Shown here in pieces: positions 6,284 to 13,947 of a stretch of 24,002 nt of DNA. The position numbers and the translations under genes are program-made. Position 1 is the first letter of the stretch, and every line of letters begins with the position of its first letter. Origin of the DNA: an uncultured Prevotella sp. (GTDB taxonomy: Bacteria; Bacteroidota; Bacteroidia; Bacteroidales; Bacteroidaceae); assembly GCA_900553595.1 (NCBI GenBank), contig USEC01000031.1, forward strand, positions 1 through 24,002. Direction: 5' to 3'. Below the pieces are notes generated by a model. The model did not search any database, was not told where the DNA came from, and worked only from the letters and a program-made list of their open reading frames with translations.

Positions 6284-8521
6284 ATGATTGAACTCATTAA
6301 TCATGGAGTCTATCTCCTTAACGGAACCGAAATCCGCGACGAATACCAAGGCGTCAATCCCGACGAAGGTCGCGAAAACACCATTACATACGGCATCCTT
6401 CGCTCTCACGATGTTGAGGGTAGCAAGGGAAAGAAGATGCGCATCCGCTTCGACGCGATGATGTCGCACGACATAACATACGTCGGCATCATCCAGACAG
6501 CACGCGCCAGCGGCCTGACAGAGTTCCCTCTGCCTTACGCCATGACCAACTGCCACAACTCCCTGTGCGCCGTGGGCGGCACAATCAATGAGGACGACCA
6601 TGTGTTCGGACTTTCGGCAGCCAAGAAGTACGGTGGTATCTATGTTCCGGCAAACCAGGCTGTAATCCACCAGTATGCCCGTGAGATGATGGTGAAGTGC
6701 GGAAACATGATTCTCGGCAGCGACTCTCACACACGCTACGGTTCGCTCGGCAACATGGGTGTGGGCGAAGGCGGCGGCGAACTCGTGAAGCAGCTCCTGC
6801 GCAACACATGGGACATCAACGCGCCTGAGGTGGTTCTGGTGTGGCTCGAAGGCAAACCCAAGAAGGGTGTTGGCCCCCACGATGTGGCCATCTCATTGGT
6901 AAAGGCTACATTCGAAAGCGGATGCGTGAAGAACAAGGTGCTCGAATTTGCCGGCCCCGGCGTGAAAGAACTTCCCATCGACTTCCGTAACGGCATCGAT
7001 ATAATGACCACCGAGACGACATGTCTCAGTTCAATTTGGATTACCGACGACGAAGTGCGCCATCATTACGAAATACACGAGCGTCCGGAGGACTACCGCG
7101 AACTGCGCCCCGGCGACGTGGCTTACTATGACATGATGATTCGTATCGACCTCAGCAAGCAGGAATCGATGATCGCTCTGCCGTTCCATCCGTCGAACGC
7201 AGTGACAATCCACGAACTGCAGGCCGACCCTGTGGGCATCCTCACACGCATAGAAGAGGACGCACGCCGCCGCTTCGGCGACAAGGTGGATGTGCATCTT
7301 GTCGATAAAGTGGTGGACGGCAAGGTACAGGCCGACCAAGGTATCATCGCAGGATGCTCCGGAGGAACCTACGACAACCTTGCCGAGGCTGCCGCAATCA
7401 TCAAGGGCAAGAGCATAGGCAACGACTATTTCACCGCTTCTGCCTATCCGCAATCCACACCGGTGTCAATGGCTGTGACACGCGAGGGCATCACTGCCGA
7501 CCTCATCGAAGCCGGCGTTGTGATGAAGCCGGCATTCTGCGGTCCGTGTTTCGGTGCCGGCGACGTGCCTTCAAACAACGGTCTCAGCATACGCCACACC
7601 ACCCGTAACTTCCCCAACCGTGAGGGTTCGAAACCCGGACAGGGACAGCTCTCGCTCGTGGCACTCATGGACGCACGCTCCATCGCAGCCACTGCCGCCA
7701 ACGGCGGTGTGATAACTGCTGCCACAGATGTGGAATACGAGAACACACACAAGCCTTACGCTTACGACGACAAGATTTACAAGTGCCGCGTTTACAACGG
7801 CTACGGCAGGGCAAACCACGATGTGGAACTGCGCTACGGTCCCAACATCAAGGACTGGCCTAAGATGTACCCCATGCAGGAGAACATGCTCCTTGAACTC
7901 GCAGCAGTGATTCACGACCCCGTGACCACAACCGACGAGCTCATCCCTTCAGGCGAGACCAGCTCCTACCGCTCCAATCCTTTGAAGCTCTCCGAGTTCG
8001 CCCTCTCACGCCGCGTACCTGAGTATGTGGGTCTGAGCAAGGCCATACAGCAGCAGGACCTCGCACGCCGCGAAGGCAACGTGAGTGACAACGTGGCTGA
8101 GGCTCTCGCCAAAGTGGGAGTGAAGGCAGAGGAAACATCGTTCGGTTCGTGTGTCTTCGCCAACCGTCCCGGCGACGGTTCGGCACGCGAGCAGGCCGCA
8201 TCGTGCCAGAAGGTGCTCGGCGGCGACGCCAACATCTGCTACGAATACGCCACAAAACGCTACCGTTCCAACTGTATCAACTGGGGTATCGTGCCGTTCA
8301 CAATTGCCAAGGAGACTCCGTTCGAGCTGCAGCCCGGCGACAAGGTGTTCGTGCCCGGCATACGCGAAGCCATACTTTCCGGCAAGGAGGAAATCGATGC
8401 ACAGGCCATAACAGCCGCAGGCGTGAAGCCGTTGCACCTCTACTTCCAGAACCTTACCGCCGACGAGCGTCAGATTCTTGCCGACGGATGTCTGATGAAC
8501 TATTATAAAAACAAAAGATAA
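6284..8521 (+). CDS. Aconitase-family hydratase, probable aconitate hydratase
   Basis: The 745-residue protein has the aconitase fold: SDSHT (146-150), three candidate [4Fe-4S] cysteines Cys358 (AGCSGG), Cys419 and Cys422 (CGPC), and a C-terminal swivel domain with GDGSAREQAA. That last motif keeps the catalytic Ser and Arg of the mitochondrial GxGSSREHAA motif. It is not canonical. The first cluster motif is GCSGGTYDN rather than GSCTNSSYED, and the usual CDH active-site segment reads NCHNSL. This resembles the divergent aconitase-family 'hydratases' of the YbhJ type. Its position between citrate lyase maturation genes and isocitrate dehydrogenase supports citrate/isocitrate as substrates, but that is inference. 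It probably belongs to the citX unit and is followed by the structured spacer at 8543-8632. Confidence 0.85.
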   Translation: MIELINHGVYLLNGTEIRDEYQGVNPDEGRENTITYGILRSHDVEGSKGKKMRIRFDAMMSHDITYVGIIQTARASGLTEFPLPYAMTNCHNSLCAVGGTINEDDHVFGLSAAKKYGGIYVPANQAVIHQYAREMMVKCGNMILGSDSHTRYGSLGNMGVGEGGGELVKQLLRNTWDINAPEVVLVWLEGKPKKGVGPHDVAISLVKATFESGCVKNKVLEFAGPGVKELPIDFRNGIDIMTTETTCLSSIWITDDEVRHHYEIHERPEDYRELRPGDVAYYDMMIRIDLSKQESMIALPFHPSNAVTIHELQADPVGILTRIEEDARRRFGDKVDVHLVDKVVDGKVQADQGIIAGCSGGTYDNLAEAAAIIKGKSIGNDYFTASAYPQSTPVSMAVTREGITADLIEAGVVMKPAFCGPCFGAGDVPSNNGLSIRHTTRNFPNREGSKPGQGQLSLVALMDARSIAATAANGGVITAATDVEYENTHKPYAYDDKIYKCRVYNGYGRANHDVELRYGPNIKDWPKMYPMQENMLLELAAVIHDPVTTTDELIPSGETSSYRSNPLKLSEFALSRRVPEYVGLSKAIQQQDLARREGNVSDNVAEALAKVGVKAEETSFGSCVFANRPGDGSAREQAASCQKVLGGDANICYEYATKRYRSNCINWGIVPFTIAKETPFELQPGDKVFVPGIREAILSGKEEIDAQAITAAGVKPLHLYFQNLTADERQILADGCLMNYYKNKR

Positions 8522-8542
8522 AACGACTAAAACAAGAGAATC

Positions 8543-8632
8543 CCGTAAGTATTGAGGTCGGAAGCCACGCCCTGCGGGCGGCTTCACAAGAGTGGCAATG
8601 CCGCCGGCGCGGCTTCTGACCACGGCTTACGG
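8543..8632 (+). promoter_or_regulatory. Structured intercistronic element L3 between hydratase gene and icd
   Basis: Nested inverted repeats are 8543-8549/8626-8632 (CCGTAAG/CTTACGG), 8556-8566/8611-8621 (11 bp with one G-U) and 8577-8582/8600-8605 (GGCGGC/GCCGCC). Alternative local hairpins exclude them: GAAGCC-AC-GCCC with GGGCGGCTTC (8561-8585), and GCCGC/GCGGC (8600-8613). It shares GTAAGTATTGA with leader L2 and GCCGCCGGC with leader L1. No promoter box or terminator T-run is seen. Confidence 0.55.
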
Positions 8633-8656
8633 CAACTCGCAAAAAAACGAAAACCT

Positions 8657-9865
8657 ATGGAACAGAAGATCAAAATGACCACTCCCCTCGTGGAGATGGA
8701 CGGTGACGAAATGACACGAATCTTGTGGAAGATGATAAAGGACGAACTCCTTCTTCCTTTCGTGGACCTCAAGACAGAGTATTACGACCTCGGACTCGTG
8801 AAGCGCGACGAGACTTCCGACCAGATAACAAAGGACGCTGCCGAAGCGACAAAGCGTCTCGGCGTGGCTGTGAAGTGTGCCACAATCACTCCCAACCACC
8901 AGCGCATGGACGAATACAAGCTCCATCAGATGTGGAAGAGCCCCAACGGCACCATCCGTTCCATCCTCGACGGCACCGTATTCCGCACACCTATCACCAT
9001 ACCGAGCATACATCCCGCAGTGAAGAACTGGGAGAAGCCCATCACTATCGCCCGTCATGCCTACGGCGACGTTTATAAGAGCGTTGAAATCCGTGCCGAC
9101 GAGCCGGGTGTTGCCAAGCTCGTGTTCGACGGTGAAAGCGGCCGTCACGAAGAAATCGTGGTACACACGTTCAAGGGTGCAGGCGTGCTTCAGGCCATGC
9201 ACAACACCGACAAGTCGATACGTTCGTTCGCACACTCATGCTTCAAGTTTGCCCTCGACACCAACCAGAGCATCTGGTTCTCGACAAAGGACACCATCTC
9301 GAAGAAGTACGACGCACAGTTCAAGATCATCTTCTACGAAGTGTTCGAGGAGTACAAGGACGAGTTCGAGAAGCGCGGACTTGAGTTCTTCTACACACTC
9401 ATCGACGACGCCGTTGCACGCGTGATACGTTCAAAGGGCGGATTCATCTGGGCTTGCAAGAACTACGACGGCGACGTGATGTCCGACATGGTCAGCACAG
9501 CGTTCGGTTCGCTTGCCATGATGACCTCTGTGCTCGTAAGTCCCGACGGCAAGTACGAGTATGAGGCTGCTCACGGCACCGTGACACGCCACTACTACAA
9601 GTACCTCAAGGGCGAGGAGACATCCACCAACCCGATGGCTACAATCTTCGCATGGAGCGGAGCATTGCGCAAGCGCGGCGAACTCGACGCTCTTCCAGAT
9701 CTCGTGAACTTCGCCAACCAGCTTGAAGCAGCCTGCTTCGAGACCCTCAACGAAGGCATCGTGACTAAGGACCTCGCCGGACTTATGGAAGGCGTTGAGC
9801 CGCAGCCCAAGACCTCGGCAGGCTTCATAGCAGCCATCCGCGAGCGTCTGGAGAAGAGACTATAA
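8657..9865 (+). CDS. icd: NADP-dependent isocitrate dehydrogenase, eukaryote-like homodimeric type
   Basis: It catalyses oxidative decarboxylation of isocitrate to 2-oxoglutarate with NADP+, supplying glutamate precursors. The 402-residue protein matches the IDH1/IDP-type (type II) family from end to end: TPLVEMDGDEMTR (9-21), KCATITP (73-79), the isocitrate-binding SPNGTIR (95-101), IARHAYGD with Arg133 equivalent to human IDH1 Arg132, a LIDDAVARV segment with metal-binding aspartates, GGFIWACKNYDGDV, and EAAHGTVTRH for NADP binding. The ATG at 8657 is chosen because MEQKIKMTTPLVEMDGDE matches the family N-terminus; the frame stays open further upstream into the structured element, where homology stops. 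A terminator follows directly, so no citrate synthase gene is attached. Confidence 0.96.
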   Translation: MEQKIKMTTPLVEMDGDEMTRILWKMIKDELLLPFVDLKTEYYDLGLVKRDETSDQITKDAAEATKRLGVAVKCATITPNHQRMDEYKLHQMWKSPNGTIRSILDGTVFRTPITIPSIHPAVKNWEKPITIARHAYGDVYKSVEIRADEPGVAKLVFDGESGRHEEIVVHTFKGAGVLQAMHNTDKSIRSFAHSCFKFALDTNQSIWFSTKDTISKKYDAQFKIIFYEVFEEYKDEFEKRGLEFFYTLIDDAVARVIRSKGGFIWACKNYDGDVMSDMVSTAFGSLAMMTSVLVSPDGKYEYEAAHGTVTRHYYKYLKGEETSTNPMATIFAWSGALRKRGELDALPDLVNFANQLEAACFETLNEGIVTKDLAGLMEGVEPQPKTSAGFIAAIRERLEKRL

Positions 9866-9882
9866 GACAACAGAAACCACAG

Positions 9883-9921
9883 AATCCCGCTTTTCCGCAT
9901 CGGAGAGGCGGGATTTTTTTT
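9883..9921 (+). terminator. Intrinsic terminator after icd
   Basis: AATCCCGC (9883-9890) pairs with GCGGGATT (9908-9915), with a small TCCG/CGGA hairpin inside and a run of eight T ending at 9921. It closes the citrate unit. Confidence 0.9.
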
Positions 9922-9942
9922 GCAGGACAGCAATGGTTAAGA

Positions 9943-9969
9943 GTAAAAAGGTAAAAAAGTAAAAAGGTA
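9943..9969. repeat. GTAAAAAGG-type short tandem repeat
   Basis: Three successive near-identical units, GTAAAAAG, GTAAAAAA and GTAAAAAGG, lie just past the icd terminator. This is a simple-sequence tract with no coding content. Confidence 0.6.
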
Positions 9970-9982
9970 GGGGAGGTGTGTA

Positions 9983-10053
9983 AAAACGGGAGTTAGCCGA
10001 AGTTATCTTCCTTTAACTTCTGGCGAAGCCTAACTTCCGATAACTCCCGTTTT
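9983..10053. repeat. Large intergenic palindrome
   Basis: A perfect 13-bp inverted repeat (AAAACGGGAGTTA 9983-9995 / 10041-10053) encloses a second perfect 7-bp repeat (GAAGTTA 9999-10005 / TAACTTC 10031-10037). Words inside it recur at 46-107. It follows the icd terminator and is not followed by a long T-run, so it is better described as a palindromic repeat than a second terminator. Confidence 0.75.
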
Positions 10054-10125
10054 GAAACACCGCCGTCCTCACAGGTGATGATTTTTACTTTGTTTCCAAA
10101 TACTTATTCTTTTTTGTGATAAAAA

Positions 10126-10156
10126 TTTGGAGTTAAGTATATTTTTCCTATCTTTG
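10126..10156 (+). promoter_or_regulatory. Promoter of the calycin-like protein gene
   Basis: TTTG (10126-10129), a 19-bp spacer and TATCTTTG (10149-10156) match the Bacteroidota consensus perfectly. The start should lie near 10163, giving a leader of about 128 nt. Confidence 0.88.
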
Positions 10157-10164
10157 CAAGAGAT

Positions 10165-10221
10165 AGACTGCACCTCAGCAATTTGAAGCAAGCTTCATTG
10201 CATACAGGTTGTGCGCAGTCT
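10165..10221 (+). promoter_or_regulatory. 5'-terminal stem-loop in the leader of the calycin-like gene
   Basis: AGACTGC (10165-10171) pairs with GCAGTCT (10215-10221). It encloses a hairpin GCAAT..GAAG/CTTCATTGC at 10178-10201. It sits at the predicted mRNA 5' end and could stabilise or regulate the transcript. Confidence 0.5.
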
Positions 10222-10290
10222 TCACAACAATGTACGGATGTTATTTTTAAAACCAACAATCAATTTATTAACTAAAAGAAAGGAAAAAGT

Positions 10291-12642
10291 ATGAAAAAAA
10301 TTCTTACTCTCCTCGCACTTATGGTTGCGACATTTGCAGCATTTGCAGCATTTGCGGCGAACCGCACGCAGGCGCGCTCTATGGAAGAAAACGACGGAGT
10401 GCTGACCTACGAGCAGTCGTTGTTCTGCCAGGGCGGTTGGATGTTCGGTGACACTCCCATCGAAACAAAGAAAGTCACCATGACAGTGACGGAAAACGAA
10501 AACGGAACTTATGACTTCAATTTCCCCGACCTCCATGTTGAAACAAAGAGCATGGGAAATACGAAGATTGACGGCGGCTTGACTATCAAAGGCGTTGCTG
10601 CCAAGAAAAGTGAAAGTGGCTACACCACTTATTCGAAAGATCTTGGTGAGGGTGGTACCAACATGACTCTGCACGGTGTTGCCTATGGCGACAAGATCTA
10701 TGTCAAGATGGAAGGTACTTTCATGTACATGGCAAATTGTGTCCTCGTTTACGGTACAGAAATCGTAGCTCCGGAAGAACCGGAACCGGGAGTTTCTTCT
10801 ACAACATATAGGGACAAGGCATCTTCTCTCTTCAAGGACAACACTACCAACTTCGATGAGGCTGAAGTGGAAGTGGCAGAAGCAGGCGAAGGCGTATATA
10901 ACTTTGTTGCAAAGCAGGTTCGCATTGCTTCAAATGATATTGCCGACTTCACTATGCCATCGGTTGCAGGAACAAAGAATGCTGACGGTAGCATCAGCTA
11001 CTCATACAACGGCGCAGCCAAGACAACAGGCGTGAGCGTTGTGGCTGGATACCTGGGCTTCACAGAAGGTGGCGATGCAAGTGTCAAGATGAACGGAAAG
11101 AGCAAGGACGGAAAACTCTATATGACATTGGAATTCACTGCTAATGGCAGCGACGCCGTTTACACTTTCGGCGAAAAGATTGAAGGTACAGAGCCGGAAA
11201 ATCCCGATCCCGGAACTCCTGATGTTGAAGGCACTGTAGTAGGTACCGACGGTTATGCTCCTGCCGGCGAGAAGTTCGCTTGGGACGCAGCAATCGACTG
11301 GAACACACAGAAGCTCGTTGCAGCTATCGACGTGACTGGCTGTACAGGCACTAACGAGGACATCCTCTCATTGGGCAGCAACATCGACTCTTGGGCAGGT
11401 GTTCACTTCCACCTCTATTACACAAGAAGCAACAATACTTTGCAGGTGAACTATCTTGACCTTGAAAAGGGCAATACTGTCCGCAAGGATGTCGTAGTGG
11501 CCGGCGACGAACTTCTCATTGAGATTTCAAAGGCTGCAGGTCTTACAGTGAACGGCGAGAGCATGAACTACCTCAACGAAAGTGGCGAACTCACAGAGGA
11601 TTACGAGAATGTTTATAAGGAACTATGGGCTCTCACCAATGTTACTTTCGGTAGTCAGGAAGGCGGCGGCCGTAGCCACGCTACATATAAATATGTGCGC
11701 ATCCAGAACATCGCTTCTGAACCTGCATTCACAGCAGAGACATTCACCGACAACATGAGCGTTACAGAACCGGGCGCAGAAGCAAAGAAGACCGAAGACA
11801 AGCAGCTCGACATCAACACTTATAACGACGGAACTTACGGCGTGACCATCCACAACGTGGAAGGCGCGACAGAGAATCTCGGCGACATCACACTCAAGGG
11901 TCTTGAGAAGACTGAAGCCGACGGCGTGACAAAGTACACTGCCGAAGCTCTCACAGCCACAGTCAATGGCAAGGACATGACAGCTACCGTTGCCGGTGTC
12001 AAGTATGCTGACGGCAAGGTATGGTTCAAGTTCACTTTCGTTACTGCTGAGCAGACCACTTATGTTGTGGAATTCGGTAAGGAGCAGAAGCCGGCAAGAC
12101 AGTTTGCTGAAGGCCATGCTTACAAGGGCACGTGGAACGTATATATCCCCACTGAAGAGTTCGACGGCACTGTCGATGTTATCGAGCAGGAGGATGGTCT
12201 GTTCGCTCTCCGCGTTCACGGCTACAAGTACAAAGGCAAGGTTACTCCGACATTCGTTATTCCTGACCTCAACGGTACAAAGGATGGCAACAGCGTTTCT
12301 ATCAACGAAATGAGATATGTCCTCGTTACTTACGAGGCAGGTGCTGAAGCAGGAGATGCTGACGCAAAGAGAGTGAGATACTTCGGCTTCATCTCTGTGG
12401 CAACTGAAGACGGCGACATCAGAATCGACGCAAGCTATGTAGGCTTCGAAGGTACAGAGGAAGAGTGCACAAGCGCTAAGTTCATCGGTAGCGACAACGC
12501 TTCTGGCATCAACGGCATCAATGCCGCCAACAACGGCAAGGCAGAAATCTTCACCACAACAGGTGCAAAGGTGAACGCAATGCAGAAGGGTATCAACCTC
12601 GTTCGCAAGGACGGCAAGACCGTGAAGGTTGTAAAGAAATAA
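10291..12642 (+). CDS. Secreted multi-domain calycin-like repeat protein
   Basis: The 783-residue protein has an N-terminal signal peptide (KK, then a hydrophobic stretch ending in an AAFAAFAA-type run, residues about 1-25) with no lipobox cysteine, so export to the periplasm or beyond is predicted. The mature part is a string of beta-rich modules: calycin-like at about 35-155, 165-305, 485-600 and 605-735, each with a pattern like 'tYxgxhxVxxxxxGxYxfxlpd' and a closing 'hxFxGxK/Y' strand, plus a different jelly-roll-like segment at about 315-475. It ends with the NGKAEIFTTTGAKVN..GINLVRKDGKTVKVVKK tail common on Bacteroidales secreted proteins. Ligand and function are unknown. It is monocistronic, between its own promoter and a perfect hairpin terminator. 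Confidence 0.75.
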   Translation: MKKILTLLALMVATFAAFAAFAANRTQARSMEENDGVLTYEQSLFCQGGWMFGDTPIETKKVTMTVTENENGTYDFNFPDLHVETKSMGNTKIDGGLTIKGVAAKKSESGYTTYSKDLGEGGTNMTLHGVAYGDKIYVKMEGTFMYMANCVLVYGTEIVAPEEPEPGVSSTTYRDKASSLFKDNTTNFDEAEVEVAEAGEGVYNFVAKQVRIASNDIADFTMPSVAGTKNADGSISYSYNGAAKTTGVSVVAGYLGFTEGGDASVKMNGKSKDGKLYMTLEFTANGSDAVYTFGEKIEGTEPENPDPGTPDVEGTVVGTDGYAPAGEKFAWDAAIDWNTQKLVAAIDVTGCTGTNEDILSLGSNIDSWAGVHFHLYYTRSNNTLQVNYLDLEKGNTVRKDVVVAGDELLIEISKAAGLTVNGESMNYLNESGELTEDYENVYKELWALTNVTFGSQEGGGRSHATYKYVRIQNIASEPAFTAETFTDNMSVTEPGAEAKKTEDKQLDINTYNDGTYGVTIHNVEGATENLGDITLKGLEKTEADGVTKYTAEALTATVNGKDMTATVAGVKYADGKVWFKFTFVTAEQTTYVVEFGKEQKPARQFAEGHAYKGTWNVYIPTEEFDGTVDVIEQEDGLFALRVHGYKYKGKVTPTFVIPDLNGTKDGNSVSINEMRYVLVTYEAGAEAGDADAKRVRYFGFISVATEDGDIRIDASYVGFEGTEEECTSAKFIGSDNASGINGINAANNGKAEIFTTTGAKVNAMQKGINLVRKDGKTVKVVKK

Positions 12643-12660
12643 GACCAAGTAATATGGATT

Positions 12661-12699
12661 AAAAAAATCCTCCTCGGAATTTCCGAGGAGGATTTTTTT
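12661..12699. terminator. Bidirectional intrinsic terminator
   Basis: A perfect stem of seven A plus TCCTCCTCGG against CCGAGGAGGA plus seven T, with a 5-nt AATTT loop. It ends the calycin-like gene and is symmetric, so it could act on both strands. Confidence 0.95.
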
Positions 12700-12730
12700 A
12701 ATTCATAATTAAGAATTCATAATTCATAAT
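12700..12730. repeat. AATTCATAATT short repeats
   Basis: Three overlapping or adjacent copies of ATTCATAAT follow the terminator, separated by AAG. This is AT-rich simple sequence without coding content. Confidence 0.5.
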
Positions 12731-12802
12731 GGGTGTGCTTGTAATAAAACCATCATATTCTTTTAAACTTTCTTTTTCTTACGCTTGTTCAGATTAATTT
12801 GC

Positions 12803-12810
12803 TAATTTTG
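12803..12810 (+). promoter_or_regulatory. Likely -7 box of the BASS-type transporter gene
   Basis: TAATTTTG fits TAnnTTTG, but no good TTTG lies 19-21 bp upstream, so the call rests on the -7 box and its position about 27 nt before the start codon. Confidence 0.45.
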
Positions 12811-12836
12811 CGTATTCACAAATTGAAGGAGCTGAA

Positions 12837-13808
12837 ATGGAAAAGGAAAACAGAATTTTACAGTTTGTCAAGAACTGGACTCTGCCCGTGAGCATCTTCA
12901 CAGGCATTGCCGCCTACCTTGTGTTTGCTCTCATACCCGCACTCGATGCGGCAGGGACGGCTATGGCGCCATTCTTCGATGCCATGTTGCCCGTATTCAT
13001 GTTCTGCGTGCTCTTCGTCACGTTCTGCAAGGTGGACTACCGCAAGTTGCGCCCCGTGTGGTGGCATCTGTGGGTGAGCGTGTTCCAGGTGCTCACCATC
13101 GCGCTTGTCATGGCATTCATTATGGGGCTGCATCTCTCCGGGCTTCCGCTGGTGCTCGCCGAAGCCGTGCTCACCTGCATCATCGCGCCGTGCGCCTCGG
13201 CTGCTCCCGTGGTGACGCAGAAGATAGGCGGCGACCTTGAACAGATGACTACCTTCACGTTCCTCTCCAATTTCATCACGGCACTGCTTGTGCCGGTGTG
13301 CTTCCCACTGATAGACAAGGCCGCCGACATGACATTCCTCACGGCGTTCGCCGCCATTCTAAACCGCGTGTTCTCCGTGCTCGTCATGCCTATGGTGCTC
13401 GCATATATCGTGAAGCACGCCACACCCGGTCTGTGCCGCCGGATAACCGAAGTGAAGGATCTCTCGTATTACCTCTGGGGGTGCTCGCTTCTCATCGTGT
13501 CGGGGACGACCATGAAGAACATCTTCCATGCGTCGTGTAGTCTGTCGTTCCTGCTTCTCATAGCTTTCGCCTCGCTCATGCTCTGCTTCGTGCAGTTTGC
13601 CGTGGGGCGTTACATCGGTCGCCACTTCGGGCAGACGGAGAACGCGGGACAGGCGATGGGGCAGAAGAACACTGCCTTCGCCATCTGGATAGCCAGCACC
13701 TATCTGACGCCGCTCTCCTCCGTGGGGCCAGGCTGCTACATTCTCTGGCAGAACATCATCAACAGCATCGAGATATGGACTTACCGCAAGCGGAATGCTT
13801 CGCATTGA
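12837..13808 (+). CDS. BASS-family (bile acid:sodium symporter-like) membrane transporter
   Basis: The 323-residue protein is strongly hydrophobic, with about nine to ten predicted membrane spans and short polar loops. Two unwound-helix style motifs suggest the BASS fold: CASAAPVVTQKIGGD around residue 120, and GQKNTAFAIWIASTYL...SSVGPGCYILWQNI near the C-terminus. The latter resembles the QN-containing crossover segment of sodium-dependent transporters of this family. The substrate cannot be read from the sequence; BASS members carry organic acids, steroids or vitamins, so bile acid is only a family label. An AAGGAG (12826-12831) 5 nt before the ATG is a rare good Shine-Dalgarno match here. 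The gene stands alone, and no partner gene explains its role. Confidence 0.7.
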   Translation: MEKENRILQFVKNWTLPVSIFTGIAAYLVFALIPALDAAGTAMAPFFDAMLPVFMFCVLFVTFCKVDYRKLRPVWWHLWVSVFQVLTIALVMAFIMGLHLSGLPLVLAEAVLTCIIAPCASAAPVVTQKIGGDLEQMTTFTFLSNFITALLVPVCFPLIDKAADMTFLTAFAAILNRVFSVLVMPMVLAYIVKHATPGLCRRITEVKDLSYYLWGCSLLIVSGTTMKNIFHASCSLSFLLLIAFASLMLCFVQFAVGRYIGRHFGQTENAGQAMGQKNTAFAIWIASTYLTPLSSVGPGCYILWQNIINSIEIWTYRKRNASH

Positions 13809-13832
13809 CTCCCACAGCCCCTCTTGATTTGC

Positions 13833-13847
13833 CCTGCCACAGGCAGG
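13833..13847 (+). terminator. Short hairpin after the transporter gene
   Basis: CCTGCC-ACA-GGCAGG is a perfect 6-bp hairpin followed after 5 nt by TTTTT. It is weak but correctly placed to end the transporter transcript. Confidence 0.5.
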
Positions 13848-13868
13848 AACGATTTTTGACGCAAGTAG

Positions 13869-13899
13869 TTGGCACTTTCAGGAAATAAGTGTATATTTG
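13869..13899 (+). promoter_or_regulatory. Promoter of the Rpn-type nuclease gene
   Basis: TTG (13869-13871), a 20-bp spacer and TATATTTG (13892-13899), about 48 nt upstream of the ATG. The -7 box is a full consensus match. Confidence 0.7.
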
Positions 13900-13947
13900 C
13901 AGATGATAGGCTGCATTTGCAGTATTAACCAATCAAACGTATGAGTT

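Noticed and set aside
9983..10053. Palindrome as a second icd terminator
   Set aside because: A better terminator with an eight-T run already lies at 9883-9921, and only four T follow the palindrome.
11623..12648. 341-codon minus-strand open frame opposite the calycin-like gene
   Set aside because: It has no recognisable domain and an implausible Cys/Val/Leu/Ser-rich composition, and the plus frame has a signal peptide, promoter and terminator.
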